Under the pieces are notes generated by a model. The model saw only the letters and a program-made list of their open reading frames with translations. It was not told the DNA's origin and ran no database searches. This document shows, piece after piece, positions 31,881-40,898 of a DNA stretch of 64,000 nt. How positions within the stretch are numbered: position 1 is the stretch's first letter; every line of letters starts with the position of its first letter. Source of the DNA: Rikenellaceae bacterium (GTDB taxonomy: Bacteria > Bacteroidota > Bacteroidia > Bacteroidales > UBA932); the NCBI GenBank assembly GCA_900771335.1, contig CAAGNP010000036.1, positions 1 through 64,000 on the forward strand. The letters run 5' to 3'. Both the position numbers and the translations under genes were made by a program.

Positions 31881-33286
31881 TTTTTCTTCTCTCTTTTACA
31901 GAATTTCGAACCGAATGTTGCCTGTATGCCAAGCTTGGCATTCATAATTACTTTATCTACAGGGAGACCCTGAGGGATATAGCTCATATTCATATAGTCT
32001 GTTCCCACGAAAATTGCCACACCGTTACGTGGTATGAACTCCATAATAAAGCCTAATGTCTTGGCAGTATTCAGGAATGAGTAGTTGATACCTACATTGA
32101 AGATATCCTTTACCTTAAGATTATAGGATGCAGTAATGTCACTAATACCATACATGTAAGAATAAAGGATACCGACACTCATAAGGTTATTAAGCATAGG
32201 AGCCTCTACACCAACATATGCTTTCGGGGTCAGTGCACCCGATCCCCCCTTGGCACCAGGCACCTCTTCAAGGTTTGCCAATGCCATAAAGTCTGCAGAG
32301 ATCTTCTTCAGACTCTGGTCGATGTCAAATTGGGCATTGATATCCTTGAGTCCCTCAAATGCAGCAGCCCCCTTGGACTGAAGCTTGATAGTACCATCCT
32401 CTGAGTAGAAGATAGTTCCCAAATCCACCACTGAAGCTGAGAAATTGATCCCGTCGATAACCGAATTATCCAGTTTCATTTTGTATTCTGCACCTAAATC
32501 CAAAGCAACACCATAACCGGCAGGGGCAAGTTTCGAAAAGTCCATCTTCACTTTAGGAAGATCACCATCCTGTGCTGGTGGGACAAAATCCACCCATGTA
32601 CCGTAAATGGTACCCTCTGCGTTTGTATTAAGCTCCCATTTGTCCTGACTCATATAAATCTGGGCATTATTTATCCTCAAATCTATTCTGTCAAGACCTG
32701 CGAGGAATTTGAGCTTTGCACCTACGGCAAGACCAGGAACCACATCACTCATATCTCTTCTGTAACCACCTGAAATCTGCACATACAAATCCTGGAAGAC
32801 AGTGAAGTTTTTGAAGTTGTAGGTCTCTTTTGCCATACCATCCTTAAGGAACATAAACAGATCGGATGGAACATTCATCCTGAGATTCATCCTTTCTGCA
32901 ATATCAAAGGTGACATAACCCTTATGACCTACATAAAAACCGGCTCCCAGAATATCAGTATCCAACGCCAACTGAATCCTTGGCTGAGCAGGCATCATAG
33001 CCATAAACTCAGCACTTGAAACATTCTGATTGAGGTATGTGTACAACTCCCCGTTTTTGGGGAAAAGGAAATTGGAAACACCTATATTGCTGTTTACATT
33101 CAGTGCCAGATCACCTATTACAGGAAGGGTAAAATAGTTGGTTTTGGGTGCGAAAGCGGGATTCATCTTGACCCTCTGGATGGATGAATCAAAAAAGTAG
33201 CTACCCCTGAGTGCCTGACCGAATAGGGCTACAGGCAGCATCATCAATATGAAATATGTAAATAAATATTTTCGCATAACCTTCAT
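31877..33286 (-). CDS. DUF5723-family outer-membrane protein
   Basis: This 469-residue protein has a Sec signal peptide (MRKYLFTYFILMMLPVALFGQ) and continues with Tyr/Asn/Gly-rich alternating strands such as NPAFAPKTNYFTLPVIGDLAL, typical of Bacteroidetes DUF5723 barrels with distant FadL/PorV likeness. It probably sits in the outer membrane. It starts 2 bp after the stop of the 1124-residue lipoprotein gene, so both should be made from one mRNA. The function is unknown. Confidence 0.75.
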   Translation of the reverse strand: MKVMRKYLFTYFILMMLPVALFGQALRGSYFFDSSIQRVKMNPAFAPKTNYFTLPVIGDLALNVNSNIGVSNFLFPKNGELYTYLNQNVSSAEFMAMMPAQPRIQLALDTDILGAGFYVGHKGYVTFDIAERMNLRMNVPSDLFMFLKDGMAKETYNFKNFTVFQDLYVQISGGYRRDMSDVVPGLAVGAKLKFLAGLDRIDLRINNAQIYMSQDKWELNTNAEGTIYGTWVDFVPPAQDGDLPKVKMDFSKLAPAGYGVALDLGAEYKMKLDNSVIDGINFSASVVDLGTIFYSEDGTIKLQSKGAAAFEGLKDINAQFDIDQSLKKISADFMALANLEEVPGAKGGSGALTPKAYVGVEAPMLNNLMSVGILYSYMYGISDITASYNLKVKDIFNVGINYSFLNTAKTLGFIMEFIPRNGVAIFVGTDYMNMSYIPQGLPVDKVIMNAKLGIQATFGSKFCKREKKN

Positions 33287-33288
33287 TT

Positions 33289-36200
33289 TTATAAGTTCAA
33301 TGTGACACCTTTAGGAAGATTCAAGCCCAATTTGGCCTGAATATATGATTCGGCTCTAATAGGGACACCGGATACATTCTTGGATGTAATCTCAAACTTC
33401 ACTTTAAGCTTGGCAAGTTTGGTCATATCCGTACCGTTCTTGGCAGCAATCTTAAGGTTCAATGGTGACTGCGTTGCAGAACCATCCTTCTTGCATGCCG
33501 CTATTGACTGCGATACCGGCTCTGTAGCCAATACATTGTCATCGGCATCCAACATCTCGATAGAGACATTGAAGTTCAGAGGAAGTGCATTGTCCACCCA
33601 GCCAACAAGCTGAATCTCTCCCATCTTAAGGATATTGCCTATTCCTGCCTCAGTTACATCTATAACATCAGACAACACAAATCTCAAATCTTCTCCGAAT
33701 GCCAATGGAATCTCCAACATATATTTCAAATCGAGAACATAGTCAGCTGTAGTCTCTACAACAATAGACTTGGCAGGATCGGTACCACCTGAAATAGAGA
33801 TGGCGATAGAGTCCGGAATGGCTTTTATAAGATTTGACAATTTTGCCTCCACAAATATTGCATCTGCCGGTGCTCCATTATTATTGGCTGCAATCCATAA
33901 AGTCTTGGTTACCATCTTGTCAGAAGATTCTGAATATGGAAGGGAAAGATCTATCTCCATATTTGCTTCCTGAACTATAGCTCCATTTTTATATGGTGTC
34001 AGACTCAAAGTTCCTACAATAGGAATTCCCATATTTGTTATAACATCGAGAACTATCCTTGGATTTTCAATATCCAGACAGATATCATCACTTCTGAGGA
34101 AATCAGGGAGATCAGTCAGGGATATCGATTCATTGACCTCATCAATCGAATAATCCACCTTACCTTCGAGCTTCAATACTGTAATATCTGATATTGATGC
34201 AGCAATATCCAGATTCACCTCTTTGCCGGAAAGATTTCCGAGAGCAATCGATGGATTTGATACATATATACCTCCTGATATATTCAATTCCATATCAAGA
34301 GACTCCTGCGATGACAAATCTATACCTGACAGATCCAGATCCTCGATGGTAATTACCTGCTCAAACTTGCCATCCTTAATCTCACCTTTAAGCGCTATCT
34401 CATTAGGGACAATAATATCAGGAAGTACCACATTGACATCCACTCCGATCTTGCTCTCTGCGCCAAAATCGGGGAGATTCTCTGCCGATAGAGAAACTTT
34501 CAGTTTTGTCTCGGCTATGTCTATATCTGTAATTTCAACAAGCTCCTTAGGCAGACTCCCCGCTTCAAAGAGGGTAAATTTCTCCTGCTCCTCAATTTCG
34601 AAAGAGAATTCATCCACAGAGATCTTGCCTGCGGTGATTGCTGGAACATTGACGCTGAAAGAGACTCCCGATGTAATCAGCTCATCCAGTTCAAGGGCAG
34701 AAACTGTACTTTCAGATATCTCTATGGCACCATTCACAGACATAGAACCCACCGCTACATATTTCCCGTCCTCGCCCTTTTCAGGTTTTACCACGAACTC
34801 TTTTATCGGTAGGACGATTTGAGGAGGTATATTACCCTCAAGAGTGACAGTGTGGGCTTTCTCATCATATTTGATGGATGGAGCCACATCTTTCAATACC
34901 AACATCTGAGGAAGCTCGATTACCAGACCTTCATCAGCCAGATTAAGATCCAAAGATGTAGAAGGGATATCTATATTGATCTCCACCTTAGGATCGCCTT
35001 CTGGAGTTACTACAAAAGTACCGAAGTCAGCCACATCTCCAGGGAATGAAACAACAAACTCTACAGGATCTGTACTTATCGGCATAGATACGGTATTGGT
35101 AACAATCTCACAGTCTGCGACAGTCAGATCTGCATCGACTTTGGTCTCAATCATCATATCCTTGGATGGATCAGCTGGAAGATATTTGGTATGCACACTT
35201 CCATCCACCAAGCACTCAACCAACACCTCTACATCTCCATTATAGCCCACCTTTCCACCGGCACTCTCTGATGGTGTTATGGATTTGATGTTGAATGAGC
35301 CATTATATACTGATGACAAATCTTCATTCCGGGCAAGCACCAATACTCCATTTTCATCTGCACCTTCCACCTCCATACTCTTAGGGAAGGTAAATTTAAG
35401 GGTAGACATCTCTATATTCAGACCAGAAACCACATTTTTGGCAGCGATCTCAAAAGATACCCTGGAGTCAGACGACATACTGATCTTGCCTATCTCCTTG
35501 ACCTCTTCAGGCAGGGTAAACTCCGGCACTTCAAGCGGTATCCTGACAGTTTCGCTCACCTTGATAGGCTCCACCTCGACAGCTACATTCTCAACATTCA
35601 TATCAATAAACTCGACGGCAAGGTCCAGTTTCATATTCTCTGAAGCATCCAATGCCTCTTTTGAAGTTGCAGCACCTGAAACAGAGACATAACCGGATAT
35701 ATCCACATCCTTAGTGACACTTAATTTTGTCCCTTCCCACTCTGATGGATCAAATTTGAAGGCAGTGACATCATAGATTTCAAATGCTGTATAGTTATTT
35801 CCTTCATTAAGGACCAGTTCACTCAAATGTATAGGTTCATCACCACCTTCAATCTCCAGAAGTGAAGACAAGTCCACATCTATTGCAGGGACGATAGAAC
35901 CCTTGGTCAGGAATGGATCTATGATCGAGAGTTTACATTTCACCTTTGCATTTGGATTGAGCATAATCTCCGATACGCTGCTTATGCCATCAGGAAGGGA
36001 AAGGTTAATGGACAATTGATATATCTTTTTCTCCAATGTGGCATTGGGCAGAAGTCCATCAGGGATAGAGACCTCTACATCTGCAGGAATATTGAGAGCT
36101 GCCAAAGCATCTTTTTTATAGATATGCTCTTTCACATATTCCATATTCTCCAAGTCAAGAGAGAGTTGATCCTCACTTGGAAGCAAATCGACAAGACCTG

Positions 36201-36663
36201 CGTAGAATCCTTCTTGGATAGATATGGGCTCCAATTCCACATTTTCCATAACCCCTTTATCACCCAAAGAGAACTTATAATCCATATTCATCTCATCGAT
36301 GGAGATATCCTGGTCCAATCCATCAAGAGAGAAATCGTACGGAACTGAGAACTCCATACCTTTGATCGTAATCTTTTCTGCAAGATCAGGAATACTGGTC
36401 GCCAAAGAGAGGGAATCCTCTATTTTTATAGAGAAAGCGCCAGATTCGTCTTTACTGAAGATACTCACTTGACTCGAATCGAGAAAGTCTGAAATCTTCA
36501 ACTGCTTGGTCGATCCCAATGGGATAGCGAGACCAGAAGCTCCTATGGTCATCTCTTTGTTGAGTTCCTGTATATCGTACTCTTTATTTACACAGGACAC
36601 AAACAGGAGAGACACTGACGCAAGTAATAGAATACTGCGTAGAACTAACTTTTTCATAGCCAT
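33289..36663 (-). CDS. Large beta-rich lipoprotein, unknown function
   Basis: This 1124-residue protein has a lipoprotein signal (KKLVLRSILLLASVSLLFVSC, acylated Cys at about residue 24). The rest is dominated by short strands with repeated patterns such as VEVSIPDGLLP, VEFVVSFPGD and LDLSGIDLSSQESLDMELNISGG, suggesting tandem beta-sandwich modules without a recognisable catalytic site. It is very acidic and low in Cys. It probably stands on the cell surface or in the periplasm. With the DUF5723 barrel gene 2 bp downstream it likely forms a functional pair. I cannot assign a named family. Confidence 0.7.
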   Translation of the reverse strand: MAMKKLVLRSILLLASVSLLFVSCVNKEYDIQELNKEMTIGASGLAIPLGSTKQLKISDFLDSSQVSIFSKDESGAFSIKIEDSLSLATSIPDLAEKITIKGMEFSVPYDFSLDGLDQDISIDEMNMDYKFSLGDKGVMENVELEPISIQEGFYAGLVDLLPSEDQLSLDLENMEYVKEHIYKKDALAALNIPADVEVSIPDGLLPNATLEKKIYQLSINLSLPDGISSVSEIMLNPNAKVKCKLSIIDPFLTKGSIVPAIDVDLSSLLEIEGGDEPIHLSELVLNEGNNYTAFEIYDVTAFKFDPSEWEGTKLSVTKDVDISGYVSVSGAATSKEALDASENMKLDLAVEFIDMNVENVAVEVEPIKVSETVRIPLEVPEFTLPEEVKEIGKISMSSDSRVSFEIAAKNVVSGLNIEMSTLKFTFPKSMEVEGADENGVLVLARNEDLSSVYNGSFNIKSITPSESAGGKVGYNGDVEVLVECLVDGSVHTKYLPADPSKDMMIETKVDADLTVADCEIVTNTVSMPISTDPVEFVVSFPGDVADFGTFVVTPEGDPKVEINIDIPSTSLDLNLADEGLVIELPQMLVLKDVAPSIKYDEKAHTVTLEGNIPPQIVLPIKEFVVKPEKGEDGKYVAVGSMSVNGAIEISESTVSALELDELITSGVSFSVNVPAITAGKISVDEFSFEIEEQEKFTLFEAGSLPKELVEITDIDIAETKLKVSLSAENLPDFGAESKIGVDVNVVLPDIIVPNEIALKGEIKDGKFEQVITIEDLDLSGIDLSSQESLDMELNISGGIYVSNPSIALGNLSGKEVNLDIAASISDITVLKLEGKVDYSIDEVNESISLTDLPDFLRSDDICLDIENPRIVLDVITNMGIPIVGTLSLTPYKNGAIVQEANMEIDLSLPYSESSDKMVTKTLWIAANNNGAPADAIFVEAKLSNLIKAIPDSIAISISGGTDPAKSIVVETTADYVLDLKYMLEIPLAFGEDLRFVLSDVIDVTEAGIGNILKMGEIQLVGWVDNALPLNFNVSIEMLDADDNVLATEPVSQSIAACKKDGSATQSPLNLKIAAKNGTDMTKLAKLKVKFEITSKNVSGVPIRAESYIQAKLGLNLPKGVTLNL

Positions 36664-36684
36664 TTACGTTAATGATTATACCTT

Positions 36685-36716
36685 CAAATTTACAAAACAT
36701 ATCCACAAAAGGCAAA
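36685..36716 (-). promoter_or_regulatory. Promoter of the large lipoprotein/DUF5723 operon
   Basis: On the minus strand TTTG (complement of 36713-36716) and TAAATTTG (complement of 36685-36692) are 20 bp apart. The -7 box lies 21 bp before the start codon at 36663. The -33 box overlaps the tail of the rplQ terminator. Confidence 0.6.
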
Positions 36717-36750
36717 AAAAAATGGCCAACCTTATAAAAAGATTGGCCAT
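36713..36750 (-). terminator. Terminator of the ribosomal protein operon
   Basis: ATGGCCAA (36722-36729) pairs perfectly with TTGGCCAT (36743-36750) around a 13-base loop. On the minus strand a run of eight U residues follows (complement of 36714-36721). It is 19 bp after the rplQ stop codon. Confidence 0.85.
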
Positions 36751-36769
36751 CTCTATATAGAATAAATAA

Positions 36770-37249
36770 TTATTCTGCTTTTGCCTCTTCAGCAACAGGA
36801 GCCTCAACTGCAGGAGCTGCTTTTTTAGCACGGCTACGGCGGGTAGTTGCTTTCTTCTCTTCCTTCTTAGGAGCAGATGCTAGAGCTGCTTCGTTGAAGT
36901 CTACCAATTCGATGAATGCAGTATCAGCTGCGTCACCTGGTCTGAAACCTGTTTTGATGATACGGGTGTATCCACCTGGACGATCAGCAATCTTAGGAGC
37001 GATTACACGGAAAAGTTCTGTAACTGCCTCTTTTTGTTTAAGATAGCTGAATACTGTACGACGTGAGTGAGTAGAGTCATCTTTTGCTTTTGTGATTAGT
37101 GGCTCTACGTATGATCTAAGTGCTTTAGCTTTAGGCAAAGTAGTCTCAATACGTTTGTGCAAGATCAAAGATGCTGCCATATTAGCCATCAACGCTTTGC
37201 GGTGACCACTCTTACGTCCTAAATGATTAATACTTCTATTGTGCCTCAT
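36770..37249 (-). CDS. rplQ: 50S ribosomal protein L17 (bL17)
   Basis: The conserved body begins MRHNRSINHLGRKSGHRKALMAN-like and lines the exit-tunnel region of the large subunit. The protein is 159 residues, longer than the about 120 of E. coli. The extra part is a Lys/Ala/Glu-rich tail from about residue 125 (KKEEKKATTRRSRAKKAAPAVE), as in other Bacteroidetes. It overlaps rpoA by 14 bp and is the last gene of the cluster. Confidence 0.97.
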   Translation of the reverse strand: MRHNRSINHLGRKSGHRKALMANMAASLILHKRIETTLPKAKALRSYVEPLITKAKDDSTHSRRTVFSYLKQKEAVTELFRVIAPKIADRPGGYTRIIKTGFRPGDAADTAFIELVDFNEAALASAPKKEEKKATTRRSRAKKAAPAVEAPVAEEAKAE

Positions 37250-38261
37250 TTTCTTCTACGTTTTTCTTTTTTACTTCAATGTTGTATTTGGTAACATCGA
37301 TACCGAAGTTTAGTTTAACTCTATCCATTAGAGTATCGATCTCGTTCATAGATTTCTTACCGAAATTTCTGAATCTGATAAGCTCTGATCTTGGGATAGA
37401 AACTAGGTCAGCAAATGTCTCGATGTTTGCTGCTTTTAGGCAGTTAAGTGCTCTTACAGATAGTTCCATATCTGAAAGCTTGGTAAGAAGAAGATGACGC
37501 ATACGTAGTGATTCTTCATCAAGTACCTCTGCAGTATTCTTCTCTGGAACAGCTTCAAGAGAGATCTTCTCATCTGAGAACAACATCAAGTGATGGATCA
37601 AGATTTTAGCTGCCTCGGTAAGAGCTTCCTTTGGATGAATCGAACCATCGGTAGTAATCTCAAGATTCAATTTTTCATAGTCAGTTTTTTGTTCCACGCG
37701 GAAGTCCTCAACTGAATATTTCACGTTTTTGATAGGGGTGAAGATTGAATCAATTGGAATAGTTCCGATAGGAGCTGACTCTACTTTATTCTCCTCTGAA
37801 GGTACATAACCTCTACCCTTACCAATTCTCATCTCAATATTGAGGTTGATGTTTGGCTCCATAAAGCAGATATGAAGATCAGGGTTAAGGATAGAGAAGT
37901 TTGATAGGCCATTGGTGATATCACCGGCGGTGAACTCATCTTTACCTGTCAACGAGATGTTTACAACTTCGTTTTCAACATCCTCTACCTCTCTTTTGAA
38001 ACGTACCTGTTTCAAATTAAGAATAATTTCAACTACACTCTCTATAACACCAGGGATAGTATCAAATTCATGATCTACTCCGTCGATCTTGATAGAGGTG
38101 ATGGCAAATCCTTCTAACGAAGATAATAGCACACGACGTAGAGCATTACCCACTGTTACACCGTAAGTAGGCTCAAGAGGGCGAAACTCAAAGCGACCGA
38201 AGGTCTCAGTTGCGTCGAGCATAATTACCTTATCTGGTTTTTGAAATGCTAAAATTGCCAT
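37236..38261 (-). CDS. rpoA: DNA-directed RNA polymerase subunit alpha
   Basis: This 341-residue subunit nucleates RNA polymerase assembly. The N-terminal domain holds FEPLEPTYGVTVGNALRRVLLSSLEG-like sequence (here RPLEPTYGVTVGNALRR). The C-terminal domain has LSVRALNCLKAANIETFADLV and RNFGKKSMNEI, the part that contacts UP-element DNA and activators. It is in its usual place between rpsD and rplQ. Confidence 0.98.
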   Translation of the reverse strand: MAILAFQKPDKVIMLDATETFGRFEFRPLEPTYGVTVGNALRRVLLSSLEGFAITSIKIDGVDHEFDTIPGVIESVVEIILNLKQVRFKREVEDVENEVVNISLTGKDEFTAGDITNGLSNFSILNPDLHICFMEPNINLNIEMRIGKGRGYVPSEENKVESAPIGTIPIDSIFTPIKNVKYSVEDFRVEQKTDYEKLNLEITTDGSIHPKEALTEAAKILIHHLMLFSDEKISLEAVPEKNTAEVLDEESLRMRHLLLTKLSDMELSVRALNCLKAANIETFADLVSIPRSELIRFRNFGKKSMNEIDTLMDRVKLNFGIDVTKYNIEVKKKNVEENEAQ

Positions 38262-38275
38262 TTGTTTATAGTTTA

Positions 38276-38881
38276 TTATTTAGAGTACAACTCTACGATT
38301 AATTGTTCATTGATGGTTTCAGGGATCTCTGTTCTTTCTGGTTGGTTTAGATATTTACCTGAAAGTTCAGCAGCATTCCATTCAATCCAAGAGTATTTTG
38401 AAACCTCAGGAACTGAGTTCTGAATAACCTCAAGACTCTTTGATCTCTCACGAACACCTACAACTTCACCTGGTTTGATGATAGTAGAAGGGATGTTACA
38501 TACTTCACCGTTAAGAACGATGTGGCAGTGTGTTACAAGTTGTCTTGCAGCTGCGCGTGAAGGAGCAATACCCATTCTGTAAACCAAGTTGTCAAGACGT
38601 GACTCAAGAAGTACGATTAGGTTTTCACCGGTAGTACGACCTTTCATCTTACGTGCTTTCTCGTATAGGTTGCTGAATTGTCTCTCTAGAAGACCGTAAG
38701 TATATTTTACTTTTTGTTTCTCTTTCAACTGAGTACCGTACTCAGATGATTTTTTACGTTTTTTAGCCAAACCGTGTTGTCCTGGAGGATAATTTCTCTT
38801 CTCGAAAAATTTATCTGGACCGTAGATTGGTTCTCCGAATTTGCGGGCGATTTTAGTTGTAGGCCCTGTATATCTTGCCAT
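38276..38881 (-). CDS. rpsD: 30S ribosomal protein S4 (uS4)
   Basis: This 201-residue primary assembly protein begins MARYTGPTTKIARKFGEPIYG and has the S4 RNA-binding domain with RLDNLVYRMGIAPSRAAARQLV. There is no N-terminal zinc site: the Cys pairs of some S4 proteins are absent. It lies 14 bp upstream of rpoA. In E. coli S4 represses the alpha operon; no comparable pseudoknot leader was sought or seen here. Confidence 0.98.
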   Translation of the reverse strand: MARYTGPTTKIARKFGEPIYGPDKFFEKRNYPPGQHGLAKKRKKSSEYGTQLKEKQKVKYTYGLLERQFSNLYEKARKMKGRTTGENLIVLLESRLDNLVYRMGIAPSRAAARQLVTHCHIVLNGEVCNIPSTIIKPGEVVGVRERSKSLEVIQNSVPEVSKYSWIEWNAAELSGKYLNQPERTEIPETINEQLIVELYSK

Positions 38882-38915
38882 ATAATATTACTCTTTTTAA
38901 AGTGTTATATTGAAA

Positions 38916-39308
38916 TTATACTCTACGACGTCCTTTAGGGCGACAACCATTGTGTGGAAGTGGAGTAACGTCAACGATTTCAGTCACTTCGATACCAGCA
39001 CCGTGGATAGTACGGATAGCAGACTCACGACCTGCTCCTGGACCTTTAACGTATGCTTTAATCTTACGCAAACCTAGATCATATGCCACTTTTGCAGCAT
39101 CAGCAGCAGCTACCTGAGCAGCATAAGGAGTGTTCTTTTTAGAACCTCTGAAGCCCATTTTACCTGCTGAAGACCAACTAATAACTTGACCCAAGCTGTT
39201 GGTTAATGTTACAATCACATTGTTAAAAGTTGAAGAGATGTGTGCTTGACCATAAGCATCAACTTTAACAACTCTTTTCTTACTAGATGTTGATGTTTTC
39301 TTTGCCAT
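38916..39308 (-). CDS. rpsK: 30S ribosomal protein S11 (uS11)
   Basis: This 130-residue platform protein of the small subunit shows GQAHISSTFNNVIVTLTN and KGPGAGRESAIRTIHGAGIEV, and the conserved end PHNGCRPKGRRRV. The length is normal. It lies between rpsM and rpsD in the standard order. Confidence 0.98.
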   Translation of the reverse strand: MAKKTSTSSKKRVVKVDAYGQAHISSTFNNVIVTLTNSLGQVISWSSAGKMGFRGSKKNTPYAAQVAAADAAKVAYDLGLRKIKAYVKGPGAGRESAIRTIHGAGIEVTEIVDVTPLPHNGCRPKGRRRV

Positions 39309-39320
39309 AATCAGCTCTTA

Positions 39321-39698
39321 TTATTTAGTTGCTTTTTTCTTGTTTGCGACTGTTTTCTTTCTACCCTTACGTGTACGAGCATTGTTTTTGGTGCTTTGGC
39401 CACGAACAGGAAGACCGATACGGTGACGGATACCTCTGTAGCATCCTACGTCCATTAGTCGTTTAATGTTCATCTGGATAGAAGAACGAAGTTCTCCTTC
39501 AATTTTGTACTCTTCAGAGATTTTTGCTCTGATTGCAGCGATCTGATCATCGTTCCACTCTGATACTTTAGTGCTCCAGTCGATACCGCAATCGGTAAGG
39601 ATTTTTTGAGCAGAACTGCGACCAATACCGAAGATATAGGTCAAACCTATCTCTCCACGTTTGTTTTTTGGTAAATCAACTCCGGCTATACGTGCCAT
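39321..39698 (-). CDS. rpsM: 30S ribosomal protein S13 (uS13)
   Basis: This 125-residue head protein of the small subunit bridges to the large subunit and contacts tRNA. It begins MARIAGVDLPKNKRGEIGLTYI and has RHRIGLPVRGQSTKNNARTRKG before a Lys-rich tail. It lies 12 bp upstream of rpsK. Confidence 0.98.
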   Translation of the reverse strand: MARIAGVDLPKNKRGEIGLTYIFGIGRSSAQKILTDCGIDWSTKVSEWNDDQIAAIRAKISEEYKIEGELRSSIQMNIKRLMDVGCYRGIRHRIGLPVRGQSTKNNARTRKGRKKTVANKKKATK

Positions 39699-39733
39699 AT
39701 TCTTATCTTATTTTTTGTTTTTACAAATTAAAA

Positions 39734-39850
39734 TTATCCTTGGCGCATTTTGAATTTAGGGTTCTTTTTGCAGATAACATACAAACGCCCTTTACGTTTT
39801 ACGATTTTGCAATCTTCGCTACGCTTTTTGATGGATGCTTTTACTTTCAT
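39734..39850 (-). CDS. rpmJ: 50S ribosomal protein L36 (bL36)
   Basis: This 38-residue protein begins MKVKASIKKRSEDCKIVKRKG and ends KNPKFKMRQG. It lies between infA and rpsM, the standard place. Two of the four zinc ligands of the C+ form are lost: the first Cys is Ser (RSEDC) and the final His is Phe (KFK). Cys remain at about positions 14 and 27, so it probably does not bind zinc. The gene is short and easily missed. Confidence 0.93.
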   Translation of the reverse strand: MKVKASIKKRSEDCKIVKRKGRLYVICKKNPKFKMRQG

Positions 39851-39863
39851 TGTTGTAAAGTTT

Positions 39864-40082
39864 TTATTTGTGTCTGAAAGAAATTCTTCCTTTGGTTAAA
39901 TCATAAGGAGACATTTCGACTCTCACTTTGTCCCCAGGCAGAATGCGGATATTGTGCAAACGCATCTTGCCCGATGTGTGAGCTAGTATCACCTGACCAT
40001 TATCCAACTCTACCCTAAACATAGTGTTGGGTAATGCCTCGATAATAGTACCATTTACCTCTATAACAGATTGTCTTGGCAT
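39864..40082 (-). CDS. infA: Translation initiation factor IF-1
   Basis: This 72-residue single OB-fold protein occupies the ribosomal A site during initiation. MPRQSVIEVNGTIIEALPN and RVEMSPYDLTKGRISFRHK are highly conserved. It lies 22 bp downstream of map and 13 bp upstream of rpmJ, as in many bacteria. Confidence 0.98.
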   Translation of the reverse strand: MPRQSVIEVNGTIIEALPNTMFRVELDNGQVILAHTSGKMRLHNIRILPGDKVRVEMSPYDLTKGRISFRHK

Positions 40083-40104
40083 AGTTAAAAGTCCTTATAA
40101 TTAT

Positions 40105-40878
40105 TTAATAGTTTTTCTTACCTTCAATATAATCAAATGTTGATAGAACATCTGCTTCACCTTTTCTTATTGCGAGCATGAGTTCAAAGTGTGCTGAATT
40201 TTTCTTGTCAGAGGTACTTACTGCCCAGCCATCGTCGTGCAGATAAATAGATCTTCCTCCAGCATTGATCATAGGCTCTATGCAGATTACCATCCCTTCT
40301 GAAAGCTTCTTGCCTCTTCCTGATAGTCCGTAATTGGGAACCTCTGGAGACTCGTGCATATTCTTGCCGATTCCGTGTCCTACCATCTCACGAACCACTG
40401 AAAAACCGAAACTTTCGCAATAGCTTTGGATAGCGTATCCTATATCGCCTACTCTGTTTCCAGCCACAGCCTTTTCAATCCCTTTGTACAAAGATTCTTT
40501 AGTGACATCCAGAAGCTTCTGGGTCTCAGCATCTACCTCCCCTACAGGAAAGGTATATGCTGAATCACCATAGAAACCTTTATATATCGTACCGCAGTCC
40601 ACTGATACTATATCCCCCTCCTTAAGTACGTAGCTTGATGGAAAACCATGAACCACTACATCATTGACAGAGATACAAAGTGTATAAGGGAAGCCGCCGT
40701 AACCGAGAAAACCTGGGATCGCACCATTGTCACGGATGAAAGCTTCTGCGATTCTGTCAAGCTCCATTGTAGTCACACCGGGAGCTATATGCTTTCCTAC
40801 CTCTGCCAATGTCTTTGATACCAAAAGAGCATTCTCTCTTAGAATCTCAATGTCTTCTGCGGTTTTTGTTCTAATCAT
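40105..40878 (-). CDS. map: Type I methionine aminopeptidase
   Basis: This 257-residue pita-bread enzyme removes the initiator Met from nascent proteins. The metal ligands are visible: D in VSVDCGTIY and GDSAYTF, H in MVGHGIGKNMHE, E in ICIEPMINAGG, and the last Glu in SAHFELML. It has no N-terminal SH3-binding extension, so it is type Ia. Its place between secY and infA is standard. Confidence 0.97.
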   Translation of the reverse strand: MIRTKTAEDIEILRENALLVSKTLAEVGKHIAPGVTTMELDRIAEAFIRDNGAIPGFLGYGGFPYTLCISVNDVVVHGFPSSYVLKEGDIVSVDCGTIYKGFYGDSAYTFPVGEVDAETQKLLDVTKESLYKGIEKAVAGNRVGDIGYAIQSYCESFGFSVVREMVGHGIGKNMHESPEVPNYGLSGRGKKLSEGMVICIEPMINAGGRSIYLHDDGWAVSTSDKKNSAHFELMLAIRKGEADVLSTFDYIEGKKNY

Positions 40879-40898
40879 AACAGTCTAAATCAAAGGGC

